Notes under the pieces: model-generated | What the model saw: the letters and a program-made list of their open reading frames with translations, nothing else | Databases searched by the model: none | Told to the model about the DNA's origin: nothing | Part shown: piece by piece, positions 6,982 through 14,142 of the stretch | Numbering within the stretch: position 1 is the first letter of the stretch | Layout of the letters: each line of letters begins with the position of its first letter | Origin: JAXHUE01 sp034189655 | Lineage (GTDB): Bacteria; Chloroflexota; Dehalococcoidia; E44-bin15 | NCBI GenBank assembly: GCA_034189655.1 | Contig: JAXHUE010000024.1 | Coordinates: forward strand, 1-25,504 | Reading direction: 5' to 3' | DNA length: 25,504 bases | Translations under genes and position numbers: made by a program

Positions 6982-7598
6982 TGGTTGAGGGAATCATAGG
7001 TAAAAAGCTGGGCATGAGCCAGGTCTTCGAGGGCAATGGCCGGGTGGAGCCCATCACTGTCATTGAGGCCGGGCCGTGCTTCGTCACCCAGGTCAAGACG
7101 GCGGCCAGCGACGGCTACGATGCCGTCCAGCTTGGGTTCGGCCCAGCGAAGCGGCTCAACTCCCCGCAGAAGGGGCACTTGAAGCAGGTGGGGATGCTCA
7201 AACACCTGCGGGAGTTCAAGGCAGCAGACGTGGGTGCCTTGAGCGTGGGGAGCAAGGTGGACGTGGGCATGTTTCAGAAAGGCGACCTGGTGGACGTGAC
7301 CGGCACGTCCAAGGGGAGAGGCTTCGCCGGCGTGGTGAAGAGGCACAACTTCAGCGGCGGCCCCAAGACCCACGGACAGTCGGACCGCCACCGTGCCCCC
7401 GGCTCCATCGGGGCGACGACGACGCCGGGCCGGGTGTGGAAGGGGCTGCGCATGGCCGGTCACATGGGCAACGAGAGGGTGACGGTGCGCAACCTCAAGG
7501 TGATACAGGCCGATCCCGAGCGCAACCTGCTCCTGGTGAGGGGGGCGGTGCCCGGGGCGAGGAACGGTATCCTCATGATAAGGAGGGCCAGGGGCTAG
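6978..7598 (+). CDS. rplC: 50S ribosomal protein L3
   Basis: L3 starts 50S assembly at the 23S 3' end and reaches toward the peptidyl-transferase centre. The protein is 206 aa, normal for L3. The N-terminus VEGIIGKKLGMSQVFE is canonical. The loop KGRGFAGVVKRHNFSGGPKTHGQSDRHRAPGSIG (about 111-145) and the following GRVWKGLRMAGHMGNERVTVRNL are highly conserved. Two adjacent ATGs (6978 and 6981) are possible; both give L3, and the second is better spaced from AGAGGG. The start overlaps the stop of the upstream exonuclease gene, replacing the usual rpsJ-rplC junction. Confidence 0.98.
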   Translation: MMVEGIIGKKLGMSQVFEGNGRVEPITVIEAGPCFVTQVKTAASDGYDAVQLGFGPAKRLNSPQKGHLKQVGMLKHLREFKAADVGALSVGSKVDVGMFQKGDLVDVTGTSKGRGFAGVVKRHNFSGGPKTHGQSDRHRAPGSIGATTTPGRVWKGLRMAGHMGNERVTVRNLKVIQADPERNLLLVRGAVPGARNGILMIRRARG

Positions 7599-7619
7599 GC
7601 GGCCCCTTCGAAGAGCGAT

Positions 7620-8300
7620 ATGGTAGAGGTCTCGGTATACAACACGGCTGGCGAGGTGGTGGATACCATCGGGTTAAGCGACGACGTGTTCGGCGTTACC
7701 CCCAACCGTGCTGTAGTGCATCAGGCGCTGGTGAGACAGCTGGCCAACGCCCGCCAGGGGACGGTCAACACCAAGACCAGGTCTTACGTGGCGGGGGGAG
7801 GGCGCAAGCCCTTCCGCCAGAAGGGAACGGGCAGAGCGAGGCGGGGGAGCTCGCGCTCGCCGCTGCTCAAGGGAGGTGGCATCATCTTCGGCCCCCATCC
7901 CCGGGACCATCGCCAGGCCATGCCCAAGAAGATGCGCCGCCTCGCCATAAGGGGGGTGCTCTCGGCGAAGGTCGCCGATGGCGAGGTGGTGGTGGTGGAC
8001 CAGCTCTCGCTGGAGAGGCCGAGGACGAAGGAGATGGTGGGCATACTGCGCGCCTTGAGCATCGACCGCTCGGTGCTCATCGTCACCGCAGATGCCAACC
8101 CCAACGTCTACCGGTCGGCGCGGAACATAGAGCGGTCCAAGACACTGCCGGCGACCCAGCTCAACGTGGCTGACCTGCTCACCTATCGAAAGCTGCTGAT
8201 AACGGTCCCCGCCATAAGAAAGGTGGAGGAGGTGTGGACGCCGCCGCAGAGAGAGCGGGACGCGGACACGGGCAAAAATGGCACCGATCGAGGAGAGTGA
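7620..8300 (+). CDS. rplD: 50S ribosomal protein L4
   Basis: L4 lines the peptide exit tunnel and in proteobacteria also represses its operon. The product is 226 aa. The tunnel loop QGTVNTKTRSYVAGGGRKPFRQKGTGRARRGSSRSPLLKGGG is intact around residues 41-82; this is the region where macrolide-resistance changes occur. The final 20 or so residues, after IRKVEEVW, are charged and variable and have no counterpart in short L4 proteins. Start is ATG 7620 with only a weak purine-rich GAAGAG upstream. A 71-bp gap with a hairpin separates it from rplW. Confidence 0.97.
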   Translation: MVEVSVYNTAGEVVDTIGLSDDVFGVTPNRAVVHQALVRQLANARQGTVNTKTRSYVAGGGRKPFRQKGTGRARRGSSRSPLLKGGGIIFGPHPRDHRQAMPKKMRRLAIRGVLSAKVADGEVVVVDQLSLERPRTKEMVGILRALSIDRSVLIVTADANPNVYRSARNIERSKTLPATQLNVADLLTYRKLLITVPAIRKVEEVWTPPQRERDADTGKNGTDRGE

Positions 8301-8371
8301 TGGTCACCACGTCGAGTGAGAGAGGCACACCGGTAGCCGGTGTAAGCGACAGGGGTGAGGTGTAAGTGTAG
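8301..8371 (+). other. rplD-rplW intergenic gap with a perfect 7-bp hairpin
   Basis: ACACCGG (8327-8333), loop TAG (8334-8336) and CCGGTGT (8337-8343) form a perfect inverted repeat. No T-run follows, so it is not a typical terminator. It could be a processing or RNA-stability element within the long mRNA. The rplW ribosome binding site downstream is a weak GGTGAGGTG. Confidence 0.5.
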
Positions 8372-8656
8372 ATGCAGGTTCTGGAGGTACTGCGCCGGCC
8401 CATCGTGACCGAGAAGACCATTGCGCTCCAAGAGCAGGGCAAGTATACCTTCGAGGTGTCGAGAGGGGCCACCAAGCAGCAGATAAAGCAGGCCGTCGAG
8501 GTGGCCTTCAAGGTAGAGGTGGAGAAGGTCAACGTGATGAACTGCCCCGGAAGGTGGCGTGGCCCGGGACGGATGAGGAGGAAGACCTCCTCGTGGAGGA
8601 AGGGCGTGGTCACCTTGAAGCCGGGACACAAGATAGAGTTCTTTGAAGGGGTATAG
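8372..8656 (+). CDS. rplW: 50S ribosomal protein L23
   Basis: L23 sits at the exit of the peptide tunnel and is the docking site for trigger factor and SRP. The 94-aa product has the family length and the motifs VLRRPIVTEKTIALQEQGKYTFEV (about 4-27), KQQIKQAVEVAFKVEVEKVNVMNC and a basic GRMRRKTSSWRKGVVTLKPGHKIEFFEGV at the C-terminus. The ATG at 8372 gives the expected N-terminus. It lies between rplD and rplB as in essentially all S10 operons. Confidence 0.97.
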   Translation: MQVLEVLRRPIVTEKTIALQEQGKYTFEVSRGATKQQIKQAVEVAFKVEVEKVNVMNCPGRWRGPGRMRRKTSSWRKGVVTLKPGHKIEFFEGV

Positions 8657-8668
8657 GGAGGTCACAGG

Positions 8669-9496
8669 GTGCCGCTGAAGGTATATAAACCTACATCGCC
8701 GGGGCGCAGGGGGATGACCGGCTCCAGCTTCGAGGAGATCACCAAGAAGGAGCCGGAGCGCTCGCTGGTGAAGCCCCTGAAGAAAAAGGCAGGCCGGAGC
8801 AATCAGGGCCGGATAACGGTGCGCCACCGCGGCGGTGGCTCCAAGAGGATGCTGCGCATCATCGATTTCAAGCGGGACAAGCTGGGCGTGCCGGGAAAGG
8901 TGGCCGCCATCGAGTACGACCCCAATCGCTCGGCACGCATCGCCCTGATACACTATCTCGACGGTGAGAAGCGGTACATACTGGCCCCGGTAGGGCTCAA
9001 GGTGGGCAGCACCATCAAGGCCGGCGTCGATGCCGAGATAAAGGTGGGGAACGCGCTGCCCTTGAGGGCGATACCCACCGGCACGGCCATCCACAATATA
9101 GAGCTCCATCGGGGCAAGGGCGGGCAAATGGCGCGCAGCGCCGGGAACGTGGCCCAGCTCATGGCACTGGAGGGTGGATACGCCCTGGTGCGGCTGCCGT
9201 CGGGGGAGCTACGGCGGGTACACGCCGAGTGCTTTGCCACCATCGGGCAGGTGGGCAACGTGGACCACCAGCACATCAAGCTGGGCAAGGCGGGCCGCAC
9301 CAGGTGGATGGGGCGGCGACCCCAGGTGCGTGGCTCGGCGATGACACCCCGAGACCATCCCCACGGCGGCGGCGAGGGACGGTCCCCCATCGGGCTGCCC
9401 GGGCCCAAGACACCGTGGGGCAAGCCCGCTCTGGGCTACAGGACACGCAGGAACAAGGCCACCGACAACATGATAGTGAGGAGGCGGCGGAAGTGA
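8669..9496 (+). CDS. rplB: 50S ribosomal protein L2
   Basis: L2 is a primary 23S-binding protein needed for subunit joining and peptidyl-transferase activity. It has 275 aa, the standard length. It starts at GTG 8669 (MPLKVYKPTSPGRRGMTG), with GGGAGG 7-8 nt upstream. RNA-binding segments are NQGRITVRHRGGGSKRMLRIIDFKR (about 45-69), the SH3-like middle part, and the C-terminal SAMTPRDHPHGGGEGRSPIG. The conserved His in this last motif is implicated in peptidyl transfer. The protein ends with the usual TDNMIVRRRRK. Confidence 0.98.
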   Translation: MPLKVYKPTSPGRRGMTGSSFEEITKKEPERSLVKPLKKKAGRSNQGRITVRHRGGGSKRMLRIIDFKRDKLGVPGKVAAIEYDPNRSARIALIHYLDGEKRYILAPVGLKVGSTIKAGVDAEIKVGNALPLRAIPTGTAIHNIELHRGKGGQMARSAGNVAQLMALEGGYALVRLPSGELRRVHAECFATIGQVGNVDHQHIKLGKAGRTRWMGRRPQVRGSAMTPRDHPHGGGEGRSPIGLPGPKTPWGKPALGYRTRRNKATDNMIVRRRRK

Positions 9497-9607
9497 GAGC
9501 GGCAGGTCGGTGGCAGCGGCGGATATATCGAGGGGGTGGTATGCGTAGCACGTCGCCCTGCAATGGTGCGGTGCGGGCGGAGGGATATCGAGTGAGAGGT
9601 CGAAGAG
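9497..9607 (+). other. rplB-rpsS intergenic gap, 111 bp
   Basis: This is the longest non-coding gap inside the cluster. It can form a stem CGCCC/GGGCG (9554-9558 with 9575-9579) with an inner GCA/TGC pairing. ATATCGAG occurs twice within the gap. No T-run and no convincing promoter are seen. A small frame from ATG 9541 runs 27 codons into rpsS, but its residues look random. Confidence 0.4.
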
Positions 9608-9913
9608 ATGTCCAGGTCGTCTAAAAAGGGCCCCTACATAGACACCAAGCTCTTGAGCAAGGTGGTTGCCCTGAATACGTCGGGGCAGAAGGCGGTGATA
9701 AAGACGTGGTCGCGTGCCTCGACCATCGTGCCCGAGATGATAGGTCATACCGTGGGCGTCCATGACGGCAGGCGGCACGTGCCCATCTTCATCACCGAGA
9801 ACATGGTAGGCCACAAGCTGGGCGAGTTCGCCTTCACCAGGACCTTCCGCGGCCATACCTCCAAGTCGGAGAGGGTGGCCCGGATAAAGAGGGACCAGAG
9901 GAAGAGGAAGTAG
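9608..9913 (+). CDS. rpsS: 30S ribosomal protein S19
   Basis: S19 lies in the 30S head next to S13 and contacts the A-site region. The product has 101 aa; family members have about 92, and the excess is a basic C-terminal tail (RVARIKRDQRKRK). MSRSSKKGPYIDTKLLSKV at the N-terminus and the signature VHDGRRHVPIFITENMVGHKLGEFAFTRTFRGH (about 50-82) are clear. ATG 9608 is the expected start. rplV follows after 13 bp. Confidence 0.98.
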   Translation: MSRSSKKGPYIDTKLLSKVVALNTSGQKAVIKTWSRASTIVPEMIGHTVGVHDGRRHVPIFITENMVGHKLGEFAFTRTFRGHTSKSERVARIKRDQRKRK

Positions 9914-9926
9914 GCAGGGGGAGACC

Positions 9927-10262
9927 ATGGAGGTAAGCGCTACCGCGAGATATATAAGGACATCACCGCGCAAGCTGCGTCCCATCGTGAACGCAGTGCG
10001 GGGGGTGAAGGTTGATGAGGCGCTCACCATCTTGAAGCACCTCCCCTCGCCCTCGGCGCGGACGGTGGCCAAGGTGGTCAAGTCTGCCGCTGCCAATGCC
10101 GAGAACAACTACGAGATGACCCCCTCTGACCTGCGGATAGTACGCATATATGTCGATGAAGGGCGCACCATGAAGAGGTATCGGGCGGGCCCCCGGGGTC
10201 GGGCAAAGCCCATTTTGAAGCGCTCGAGCCACATCACGGTAGTCGTCGAAGAGGAGGAGTAA
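9927..10262 (+). CDS. rplV: 50S ribosomal protein L22
   Basis: L22 has a globular domain on the 50S surface and a beta-hairpin extending into the exit tunnel. The protein is 111 aa, the normal length. It contains YIRTSPRKLRPIVNAVRG (about 9-26), an Ala-rich AKVVKSAAANAENNY, and the hairpin segment RTMKRYRAGPRGRAKPILKRSSHITVVV. A good ribosome binding site (AGGGGGAG) precedes the ATG. The TAA stop abuts the GTG start of rpsC directly with no spacer. Confidence 0.98.
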   Translation: MEVSATARYIRTSPRKLRPIVNAVRGVKVDEALTILKHLPSPSARTVAKVVKSAAANAENNYEMTPSDLRIVRIYVDEGRTMKRYRAGPRGRAKPILKRSSHITVVVEEEE

Positions 10263-11147
10263 GTGGGGCAGAAGGTCCATCCTATAGGCTTCAGGCTCGG
10301 TGTAATCAAGGACTGGCAGGCCAAGTGGTATGCCGATAAGAACTACGCTGATTGCCTCCAGGAAGACCTGAAGATCAGGAAGACCATCGAGACCAAGTAT
10401 GCCGAGGGCGACATATCACGCGTCGAGATCGAGCGCGCCGCCAACCAGGTCACGGTGACCATCCATACGGCCAGGCCGGGCATCGTCATCGGCAGGGGGG
10501 GGCAGCGCGTGGACGAGACGCGCAACCTCCTCGAGGCGGTCACCGGGAAGCGCATTCGCCTGAACATCCAGGAGATTCGGCAGCCGGAGCTGGACGCCTA
10601 CCTCGTGGCGCGGAATATCGCTCAGCAGATCGAGCGTCGCATCTCTCACCGCCGCGCCATGAAGCAGGCCATCACCAGGGCGATGGACGGGGGGGCGAAG
10701 GGTATCAAGGTGATGTGCTCCGGGAGGCTCGCCGGCTCCGAGTACGCGCGTAGAGAGACACTGCACCAGGGCCGTGTGCCCCTGCACACCCTGCGCGCCG
10801 ATATCGACTATGCCCTCGCCGAGGCACGCACCACGCTGGGCCGCACCGGGGTCAAGGTCTGGGTCTACCTGGGCGATATCCTCCCCGAGTCCAAGGCACA
10901 GGCCGTGGAGGCCTCTGCTGCTGAGGCGGAAGACGCGGTCGAGGGGGAGGCCGGCGTAGTGGCGGCTGAGGCGACGGCAGCGGCCGCGCCCGCGCCCGCG
11001 GCGGAGGCACCACTGGCAGAGGAGGCCGCGCCCGCGGCGGAGGCGCAGAGCGAGGCCAGTGAAGGGGCCGGTGACGAGAGCGGCGAGCAGCCCGAGGTGG
11101 AGGCAGCCGCGAGCGAAGATACGGGCGACGAGAAGCCCGACGGTTAG
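10263..11147 (+). CDS. rpsC: 30S ribosomal protein S3 with long Ala/Glu-rich C-terminal extension
   Basis: S3 lies at the mRNA entry channel and has a helicase-related role there with S4 and S5. The start is GTG 10263, immediately after the rplV stop, giving MGQKVHPIGFRLGVIKDW. Residues 1-207 are a complete S3: a KH domain with GIVIGRGGQRVDE (73-85), and the C-domain GGAKGIKVMCSGRLAGSEYAR through VKVWVYLGDILP. From about residue 208 to 294 comes a low-complexity tail made mainly of Ala, Glu, Pro and Gly with acidic blocks. E. coli S3 has 233 aa and Bacillus about 218, so the tail is some 60-75 residues longer than usual. Acidic or Ala-rich S3 tails occur in some high-GC bacteria; their role is unknown. 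Confidence 0.97.
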   Translation: MGQKVHPIGFRLGVIKDWQAKWYADKNYADCLQEDLKIRKTIETKYAEGDISRVEIERAANQVTVTIHTARPGIVIGRGGQRVDETRNLLEAVTGKRIRLNIQEIRQPELDAYLVARNIAQQIERRISHRRAMKQAITRAMDGGAKGIKVMCSGRLAGSEYARRETLHQGRVPLHTLRADIDYALAEARTTLGRTGVKVWVYLGDILPESKAQAVEASAAEAEDAVEGEAGVVAAEATAAAAPAPAAEAPLAEEAAPAAEAQSEASEGAGDESGEQPEVEAAASEDTGDEKPDG

Positions 11148-11158
11148 GGGATGGCATC

Positions 11159-11599
11159 ATGTTGCAGCCGAGACGGGTGAAGTACCGGAAACAGCACCGC
11201 GGGCACCGCAGGGGAAAGGCCATGGTGGGCAACACGGTTGCCTTCGGTGAGCACGGGCTCCAGGCACAGGAGCAGGCGTGGATCACGTCGCGGCAGATAG
11301 AGGCGGCGAGGCGCGCCATCGTCCGGCACGTCAGGCGTGGCGGCAAGGTGTGGATACGTATATTCCCCGACAAGGCGGTGACATCGAAGCCCGCCGAGAC
11401 GCGCATGGGCAGTGGCAAGGGGGCGGTGGATTACTGGGTGGCCGTGGTGAAGCCGGGCAGGGTCCTCTTCGAGATCGCCGGGGTAGGTGAAGAGACGGCG
11501 CGGGAGGCGATGCGCCTGGCATCTCACAAGCTGCCCATAAAGACCCGCTTCGTAAGCCGCGATATCGATGTGCCGGTCCAGGGAGGTACCGCAAGTTGA
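11159..11599 (+). CDS. rplP: 50S ribosomal protein L16
   Basis: L16 helps shape the A-site region of the 50S and joins late in assembly. The product is 146 aa. Hallmarks are MLQPRRVKYRKQHRGHRRGKA at the N-terminus, ITSRQIEAARRAIVRHVRRGGKVWIRIFPDKAVTSKPAETRMGSGKGA (about 42-89), and the C-terminal LASHKLPIKTRFV. The Arg of the family hydroxylation site lies in the TRMGSGKGA loop; whether it is hydroxylated here is unknown. ATG 11159 is the only start fitting the family. Its TGA stop overlaps the TTG start of rpmC. Confidence 0.98.
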   Translation: MLQPRRVKYRKQHRGHRRGKAMVGNTVAFGEHGLQAQEQAWITSRQIEAARRAIVRHVRRGGKVWIRIFPDKAVTSKPAETRMGSGKGAVDYWVAVVKPGRVLFEIAGVGEETAREAMRLASHKLPIKTRFVSRDIDVPVQGGTAS

Positions 11600-11796
11600 A
11601 GACCCAGGAGATTCGCTCATTAGGCTCGCCTGAGCTGAAGAAGCGCCTCGACGAGTCATATCGAGAGCTGCTCAACTTGAGGTTCCGCCTGTCCACCAGG
11701 CAGATCGTGGACAATACCGAGCTCCGCCGGGTGAGGAAGCGGGTGGCCAGGATAAAGACCGTGCTGCGGGAGAGAGAGCTCACAGAAGAGGGGTGA
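11596..11796 (+). CDS. rpmC: 50S ribosomal protein L29
   Basis: L29 is a small helical protein near the exit tunnel and next to L23. The product has 66 aa, the family length. The start is TTG at 11596 (MKTQEIRSLGSPELKKRLDES), overlapping the rplP stop in TTGA and preceded by GGGAGG at about 9 nt. The core ELLNLRFRLSTRQIVDNTELRRVRKRVARIKTVLRERE is classic L29. A 71-bp gap with a strong hairpin follows. Confidence 0.97.
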   Translation: MKTQEIRSLGSPELKKRLDESYRELLNLRFRLSTRQIVDNTELRRVRKRVARIKTVLRERELTEEG

Positions 11797-11867
11797 GCCC
11801 GTAGGGCCGACCATAGGCCGATGCCCCAGCATACGCCGGTGCATCGGCGATATAGCGAGGAGAGCGG
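11797..11867 (+). other. rpmC-rpsQ intergenic gap with a perfect 8-bp inverted repeat
   Basis: GCCGATGC (11817-11824) and GCATCGGC (11841-11848) are perfect complements around a 16-nt loop; CC/GG pairs inside the loop may lengthen the stem. No T-run follows. The rpsQ ribosome binding site GAGGAGAG lies just downstream of the stem, so the hairpin could affect rpsQ translation or mRNA processing. Confidence 0.5.
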
Positions 11868-12140
11868 ATGACTCAAGCGGAGAGAGAGAGAAAGAGGAAG
11901 GCCAAGCAGGGCCGCGTGGTGAGCGACCGCATGGACAAGACCGTGGTGGTCGTCGTGGAGTACTATCGGCCACACCCCTTGTACCGGCGCTCGGTGAGGC
12001 ATATCAAGAGGTTCAAGGCCCACGATGAGAAGAACTCCTGCAAGGTGGGCGATACGGTGCGCATTGAGGAGACCAGGCCCCTCTCCAAGGACAAGAGGTG
12101 GCGGGTGGTGGAGATAGTATCACCTGGCAGCAAGGCCTAG
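11868..12140 (+). CDS. rpsQ: 30S ribosomal protein S17
   Basis: S17 is an early-assembling, OB-fold 16S-binding protein. The product is 90 aa. The core QGRVVSDRMDKTVVVVVEYYRPHPLYRRSVRHIKRFKAHDEKNSCKVGDTVRIEETRPLSKDKRWRVVEIV is a full S17. The first 12 or so residues (MTQAERERKRKA) form a charged extension before the usual start of homology. The ATG at 11868 has GAGGAGAG just upstream, so I keep the extended N-terminus. rplN follows after 21 bp. Confidence 0.97.
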   Translation: MTQAERERKRKAKQGRVVSDRMDKTVVVVVEYYRPHPLYRRSVRHIKRFKAHDEKNSCKVGDTVRIEETRPLSKDKRWRVVEIVSPGSKA

Positions 12141-12161
12141 GGGGCCTCTCGGGAGAATAGC

Positions 12162-12530
12162 ATGATTCAGCCGTATACCAGGCTCAGGGTGGCGGACAAC
12201 ACGGGTGCCAAGAGCATCATGTGCATAAACGTCCCTGGCGGGACGCGGCGCCGCTATGCGCGCGTGGGCGACATCATCGTGGCCTCGGTGAAGGAGGCCG
12301 TGCCCGGGGGCCAGGTGCGCAAGGGCGATGTGGTGAGGGCGGTGGTGGTGCGTACTGCCAAGCCCTACCGCCGCCCCGACGGCTCCTATATACGCTTCGA
12401 TGAGAACGCTGCCGTGATCCTGACCGATAAGAACAATCCCAGGGGGACACGTATATTTGGCCCGGTGGCCCGGGAACTCAGGGACAAGAACTACATGAAG
12501 ATACTGTCCCTCGCTCCCGAGGTGCTGTGA
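12162..12530 (+). CDS. rplN: 50S ribosomal protein L14
   Basis: L14 lies at the subunit interface and is the target of the silencing factor RsfS in other bacteria. The 122-aa product has the exact family length. MIQPYTRLRVADNTGAKSIMCINVPGG, VGDIIVASVKEA, RAVVVRTAKPYRRPDGSYIRFDENAAVI and GTRIFGPVARELR all match. The first ATG, 12162, gives the canonical N-terminus. It opens the spc-type part of the cluster, with rplX 10 bp downstream. Confidence 0.98.
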   Translation: MIQPYTRLRVADNTGAKSIMCINVPGGTRRRYARVGDIIVASVKEAVPGGQVRKGDVVRAVVVRTAKPYRRPDGSYIRFDENAAVILTDKNNPRGTRIFGPVARELRDKNYMKILSLAPEVL

Positions 12531-12540
12531 GGGTTAGCCT

Positions 12541-12852
12541 ATGAATATTCACAAAGACGATACCGTGCTGGTCATCGCCGGCAAGGACAAGGGGAAGAAG
12601 GGGAAGGTGCGACGCGCCCTGCCCAGGGAGGACCGTGTGGTGGTGGAGGGGGTGAACGTGGTGAAGAGGCACATGAGGGCCCGGGCGATGACCAGGCAGG
12701 CAGGCATCATCGAGAGGGAGATGCCGGTGCATGTATCGAACGTCATGCTGGTATGCGGCAAGTGCAACCACCCCACGCGCGTAGGCTCTGCCCAGCTCAA
12801 AGGGGGAAACAGGGTGCGCACATGCCGCCGCTGCGGGGAGGTCATCGATTAG
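12541..12852 (+). CDS. rplX: 50S ribosomal protein L24, zinc-motif form
   Basis: L24 nucleates 50S assembly. The 103-aa protein has the KOW region DDTVLVIAGKDKGKKGKV (6-23), then VVEGVNVVKRHMR and the SNVMLVCGKC segment. Four cysteines, C72, C75, C95 and C98, form two CxxC pairs (VCGKC and CRRC). They could hold a zinc ion as in the cysteine-containing L24 form; metal binding is inferred. The stop is followed after one base by the GTG of rplE, and the sequence GGGGAGG near its end serves as the rplE ribosome binding site. Confidence 0.97.
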   Translation: MNIHKDDTVLVIAGKDKGKKGKVRRALPREDRVVVEGVNVVKRHMRARAMTRQAGIIEREMPVHVSNVMLVCGKCNHPTRVGSAQLKGGNRVRTCRRCGEVID

Positions 12853-12853
12853 C

Positions 12854-13411
12854 GTGGTCAGTGCAGCAGTGCCCAGGCTCAAGGAGAAGTACCGAGACGA
12901 GGTCCTGCCCGCGCTCATGAGCGAGTTCGGGTACCGGAATGTGATGCAGGTACCCCGCCTCCAGAAGGTGGTGGTCAATATCGGCCTGGGAGAGGCCATT
13001 TTGAACCCCAGGGCCCTCGAGGCGGCGGAGAAGGACGTCTCCACCATCACCGGCCAGCACCCGGTCATCACCAGGGCCAAGCGGCCTATATCCGGGTTCA
13101 AGGTGCGCAAGGGCATGCCCATCGGGATGATGGTGACGCTGAGGGGCGACCGCATGTATGAGTTCCTGGACCGGCTGATGAACGTGAGCCTGCCCCGCAT
13201 TCGGGACTTCCAGGGCGTCCCCCGCAACTCCTTCGATGGTCGGGGCAACTACTCACTGGGGCTTAAAGACCAGACCATCTTCCCTGAGATAGAGTACGAC
13301 AAGGTGGACCGCGTACGGGGGCTTCAGATATCCATTATCACCAGCGCCAGCAACGACGACGAGGGGAGGAGGCTCCTGGAGCTTCTGGGGATGCCGCTGG
13401 TTAAGGCGTAG
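12854..13411 (+). CDS. rplE: 50S ribosomal protein L5
   Basis: L5 binds 5S rRNA and the P-site tRNA side of the central protuberance. The product is 185 aa from GTG 12854 (MVSAAVPRLKEKYRDEVLPALM). A second in-frame GTG at 12869 would give MPRLKEKY, closer to most family N-termini, but it lacks a ribosome binding site. Family motifs are VPRLQKVVVNIGLGEA (about 33-48), GQHPVITRAKRPISGFKVRKGMPIG, LMNVSLPRIRDFQGV and the C-terminal FPEIEYDKVDRVRGLQISIIT. Length and content are normal. Confidence 0.97.
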   Translation: MVSAAVPRLKEKYRDEVLPALMSEFGYRNVMQVPRLQKVVVNIGLGEAILNPRALEAAEKDVSTITGQHPVITRAKRPISGFKVRKGMPIGMMVTLRGDRMYEFLDRLMNVSLPRIRDFQGVPRNSFDGRGNYSLGLKDQTIFPEIEYDKVDRVRGLQISIITSASNDDEGRRLLELLGMPLVKA

Positions 13412-13490
13412 TGGATGGGCGGGGGCGGGCCTTTTTTAGTGGGGCCAGAGGGACGAAGACCCTGGGAGCGAGCAGGGTGAGATAGGAGAT
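13412..13490 (+). other. rplE-rpsN intergenic gap
   Basis: The 79-bp gap contains a G-rich run followed by T6 (13432-13437), but no hairpin abuts the T-run. A separate short stem CCCTG/CAGGG lies at 13460-13464 and 13473-13477. A GGAG sits just before the rpsN start. Nothing here is a convincing terminator or promoter. Confidence 0.4.
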
Positions 13491-13676
13491 ATGGCAAAGG
13501 TATCGAAGATAGTCAAATCACAGCGCCCTCCCAAGTATAAGGTGCAGCAGAGGAACAGGTGCACCCTGTGCGGAAGGCCGCGGGCGTACATCCGCCAGTT
13601 CGGGCTGTGCCGCATTTGTTTCCGCAAGTATGCACTGGAGGGGAAGCTGCCCGGCGTGCGCAAGTCAAGCTGGTGA
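13491..13676 (+). CDS. rpsN: 30S ribosomal protein S14, zinc-binding type (S14Z)
   Basis: This is the short, 61-aa form of S14, typical of Gram-positives, Chloroflexota and Thermus, as opposed to the roughly 100-aa zinc-free form. Two CxxC pairs, C24/C27 (CTLC) and C40/C43 (CRIC), form the zinc ribbon. The C-terminal FRKYALEGKLPGVRKSSW is canonical. It belongs to the 30S head and assembles late. ATG 13491 is preceded by AGGAG. It lies between rplE and rpsH as in all spc operons. Confidence 0.98.
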   Translation: MAKVSKIVKSQRPPKYKVQQRNRCTLCGRPRAYIRQFGLCRICFRKYALEGKLPGVRKSSW

Positions 13677-13730
13677 GCTTTCCCCGTCGGGGGAGAGGGC
13701 CACAGGGGGAAGAGGGAGGCTTATAGAGCG

Positions 13731-14123
13731 ATGACCGATCCCATTGCTGATATGTTGACCAGGATAAGAAATGCCGTCCTGGCACGGCACGACTTCGTGC
13801 TGATACCGGCCTCGAAGATGAAGCTCTCCATTGCCCGCATCCTGAAGGAGGAAGGCTTCATCGCTGACTACGAGGTGCTCAGGGGCAAGCCGCAGCGCAT
13901 GATCAAGGTGTATCTCAGGTATCTGGATCGGAAAGAGCCGGTGATCACCGGGCTTAAGAGGGTCTCCAAGCCCGGGCTCAGGGTGTATGTCAAGAGGGCG
14001 GAGATACCCCGCGTCTACGGCGGCCTGGGCGTCGCGGTCCTCTCCACGCCCAAAGGGGTGATGACCGGTCACCAGGCGTGGTATCAGAAGGTCGGTGGCG
14101 AGCTGCTGTGCTATGTCTGGTAG
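13731..14123 (+). CDS. rpsH: 30S ribosomal protein S8
   Basis: S8 binds helix 21 of 16S rRNA and in E. coli also represses the spc operon. The 130-aa protein starts MTDPIADMLTRIRNAVLARHDFVLIPASKMK, exactly as in the family. It ends with VYGGLGVAVLSTPKGVMTGHQA and GGELLCYVW, which contain the conserved STxxG RNA-binding loop. ATG 13731 is preceded by GGGAGG at some distance. A 54-bp gap separates it from rpsN, and rplF follows after 19 bp. Confidence 0.98.
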   Translation: MTDPIADMLTRIRNAVLARHDFVLIPASKMKLSIARILKEEGFIADYEVLRGKPQRMIKVYLRYLDRKEPVITGLKRVSKPGLRVYVKRAEIPRVYGGLGVAVLSTPKGVMTGHQAWYQKVGGELLCYVW

Positions 14124-14142
14124 AGGGGACAGGAGGAAATAG

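Noticed and set aside
7076..8173. 365-codon frame over rplC and rplD
   Set aside because: It is out of frame with two unmistakable ribosomal proteins and has low-complexity composition.
9541..9624. Small frame in the rplB-rpsS gap
   Set aside because: It has 27 codons, no ribosome binding site and no family likeness, and it runs into rpsS.
13421..13437. G-rich stretch followed by T6 after rplE as a terminator
   Set aside because: There is no complementary C-rich arm next to the T-run, so no stem forms immediately before it.
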